Origin: UBA1757 sp045627385
GTDB taxonomy: Bacteria > Bacteroidota > Bacteroidia > Bacteroidales > UBA1402
Length of the DNA stretch: 41,876 nucleotides
Reading direction: 5' to 3'
NCBI GenBank assembly: GCA_045627385.1
Contig: JAZQNO010000015.1
Location: 1-41,876, forward strand
Part shown: piece after piece, positions 41,774 through 41,876 of the stretch
How the letters are laid out: each line of letters opens with the position of its first letter
Position numbering within the stretch: the stretch's first letter is position 1
Program-made: the position numbers and the translations under genes
Notes under the pieces: model-generated
Databases searched by the model: none
What the model saw: the letters and a program-made list of their open reading frames with translations, nothing else
What the model was told of the DNA's origin: nothing

Positions 41774-41876
41774 CACCCGCTTTTCGGAACGAGCTGCTGC
41801 GAGCGGCTCCGCGAGACCGGAAGCAAGTTCTTTGAAAGATTGTTGAAGACAAGTAGTACAAGAGAAGAGAGCGGGC
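41774..41876 (+). other. Leader of probable rRNA operon (16S expected beyond window)
   Basis: No reading frame with support. A GC-rich hairpin-prone stretch (GAGC...GCTC around 41793-41815) is followed by a boxA-like TTCTTTGAAAG (about 41828-41838) and an A/G-rich tail, the layout seen before 16S rRNA genes in Bacteroidales. The gene itself is not in the window. Confidence 0.65.

Overview
The window is chromosomal DNA from a member of the Bacteroidales, by eye about 50-55% GC. The evidence is TonB-dependent receptor and DUF4249 pairs, many lipoproteins with an SSC-type lipobox, about a dozen promoters with the Bacteroidetes -7 element TAnnTTTG (some with a TTG/TTTG about 20 bases upstream), few Shine-Dalgarno sequences, a eukaryote-type GlgB, a one-chain glycyl-tRNA synthetase and the gene order sppA-lpxK-punA-thiL. 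Genus cannot be fixed from this sequence. Most of the window is core genome; I see no prophage, insertion sequence or CRISPR array.

Layout. 1-2463 holds the 3' part of a large surface protein gene. It converges on a minus-strand block (xerD, an unknown lipoprotein, a TonB receptor, a DUF4249 lipoprotein; 7712-2469). A plus-strand block follows from 7755: aroQ, an O-methyltransferase, rbfA and an FtsX-type permease, then a separately promoted OmpA-like/TPR lipoprotein (10529-12220). A bidirectional terminator separates that gene from a tRNA-Leu(UAG) lying directly behind parC on the minus strand. glyS diverges from parC. Next is a glycogen region: glgB and an AraC-type membrane regulator, with a membrane paralogue that has no DNA-binding domain on the other side of glgB. 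After these come an unknown 198-aa protein, a THUMP-like methyltransferase, and prfB with an intact programmed +1 frameshift site. An acyl-CoA ligase converges on a 991-aa protein carrying two receiver-like domains and a PEP-synthase ATP-grasp module. Divergent from that protein is a pyruvate carboxylase B-like protein whose biotinyl lysine is missing.

The most unusual stretch is 30589-35673. A TonB receptor diverges from a NikR-family regulator that lacks all three canonical nickel-binding histidines. Behind the regulator, in one apparent transcript, are a GH43 lipoprotein and a translationally coupled UroD/MtaA-type protein with a putative zinc motif. A 25-bp palindrome overlaps the receptor promoter and is a plausible operator. 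This is the best candidate for an undescribed regulated uptake and processing system.

The right end holds a KdgK-like sugar kinase with its own promoter, then the minus-strand operon sppA-lpxK-punA-thiL. The last about 135 bases carry a strong plus-strand promoter and leader that look like the start of an rRNA operon just outside the window.
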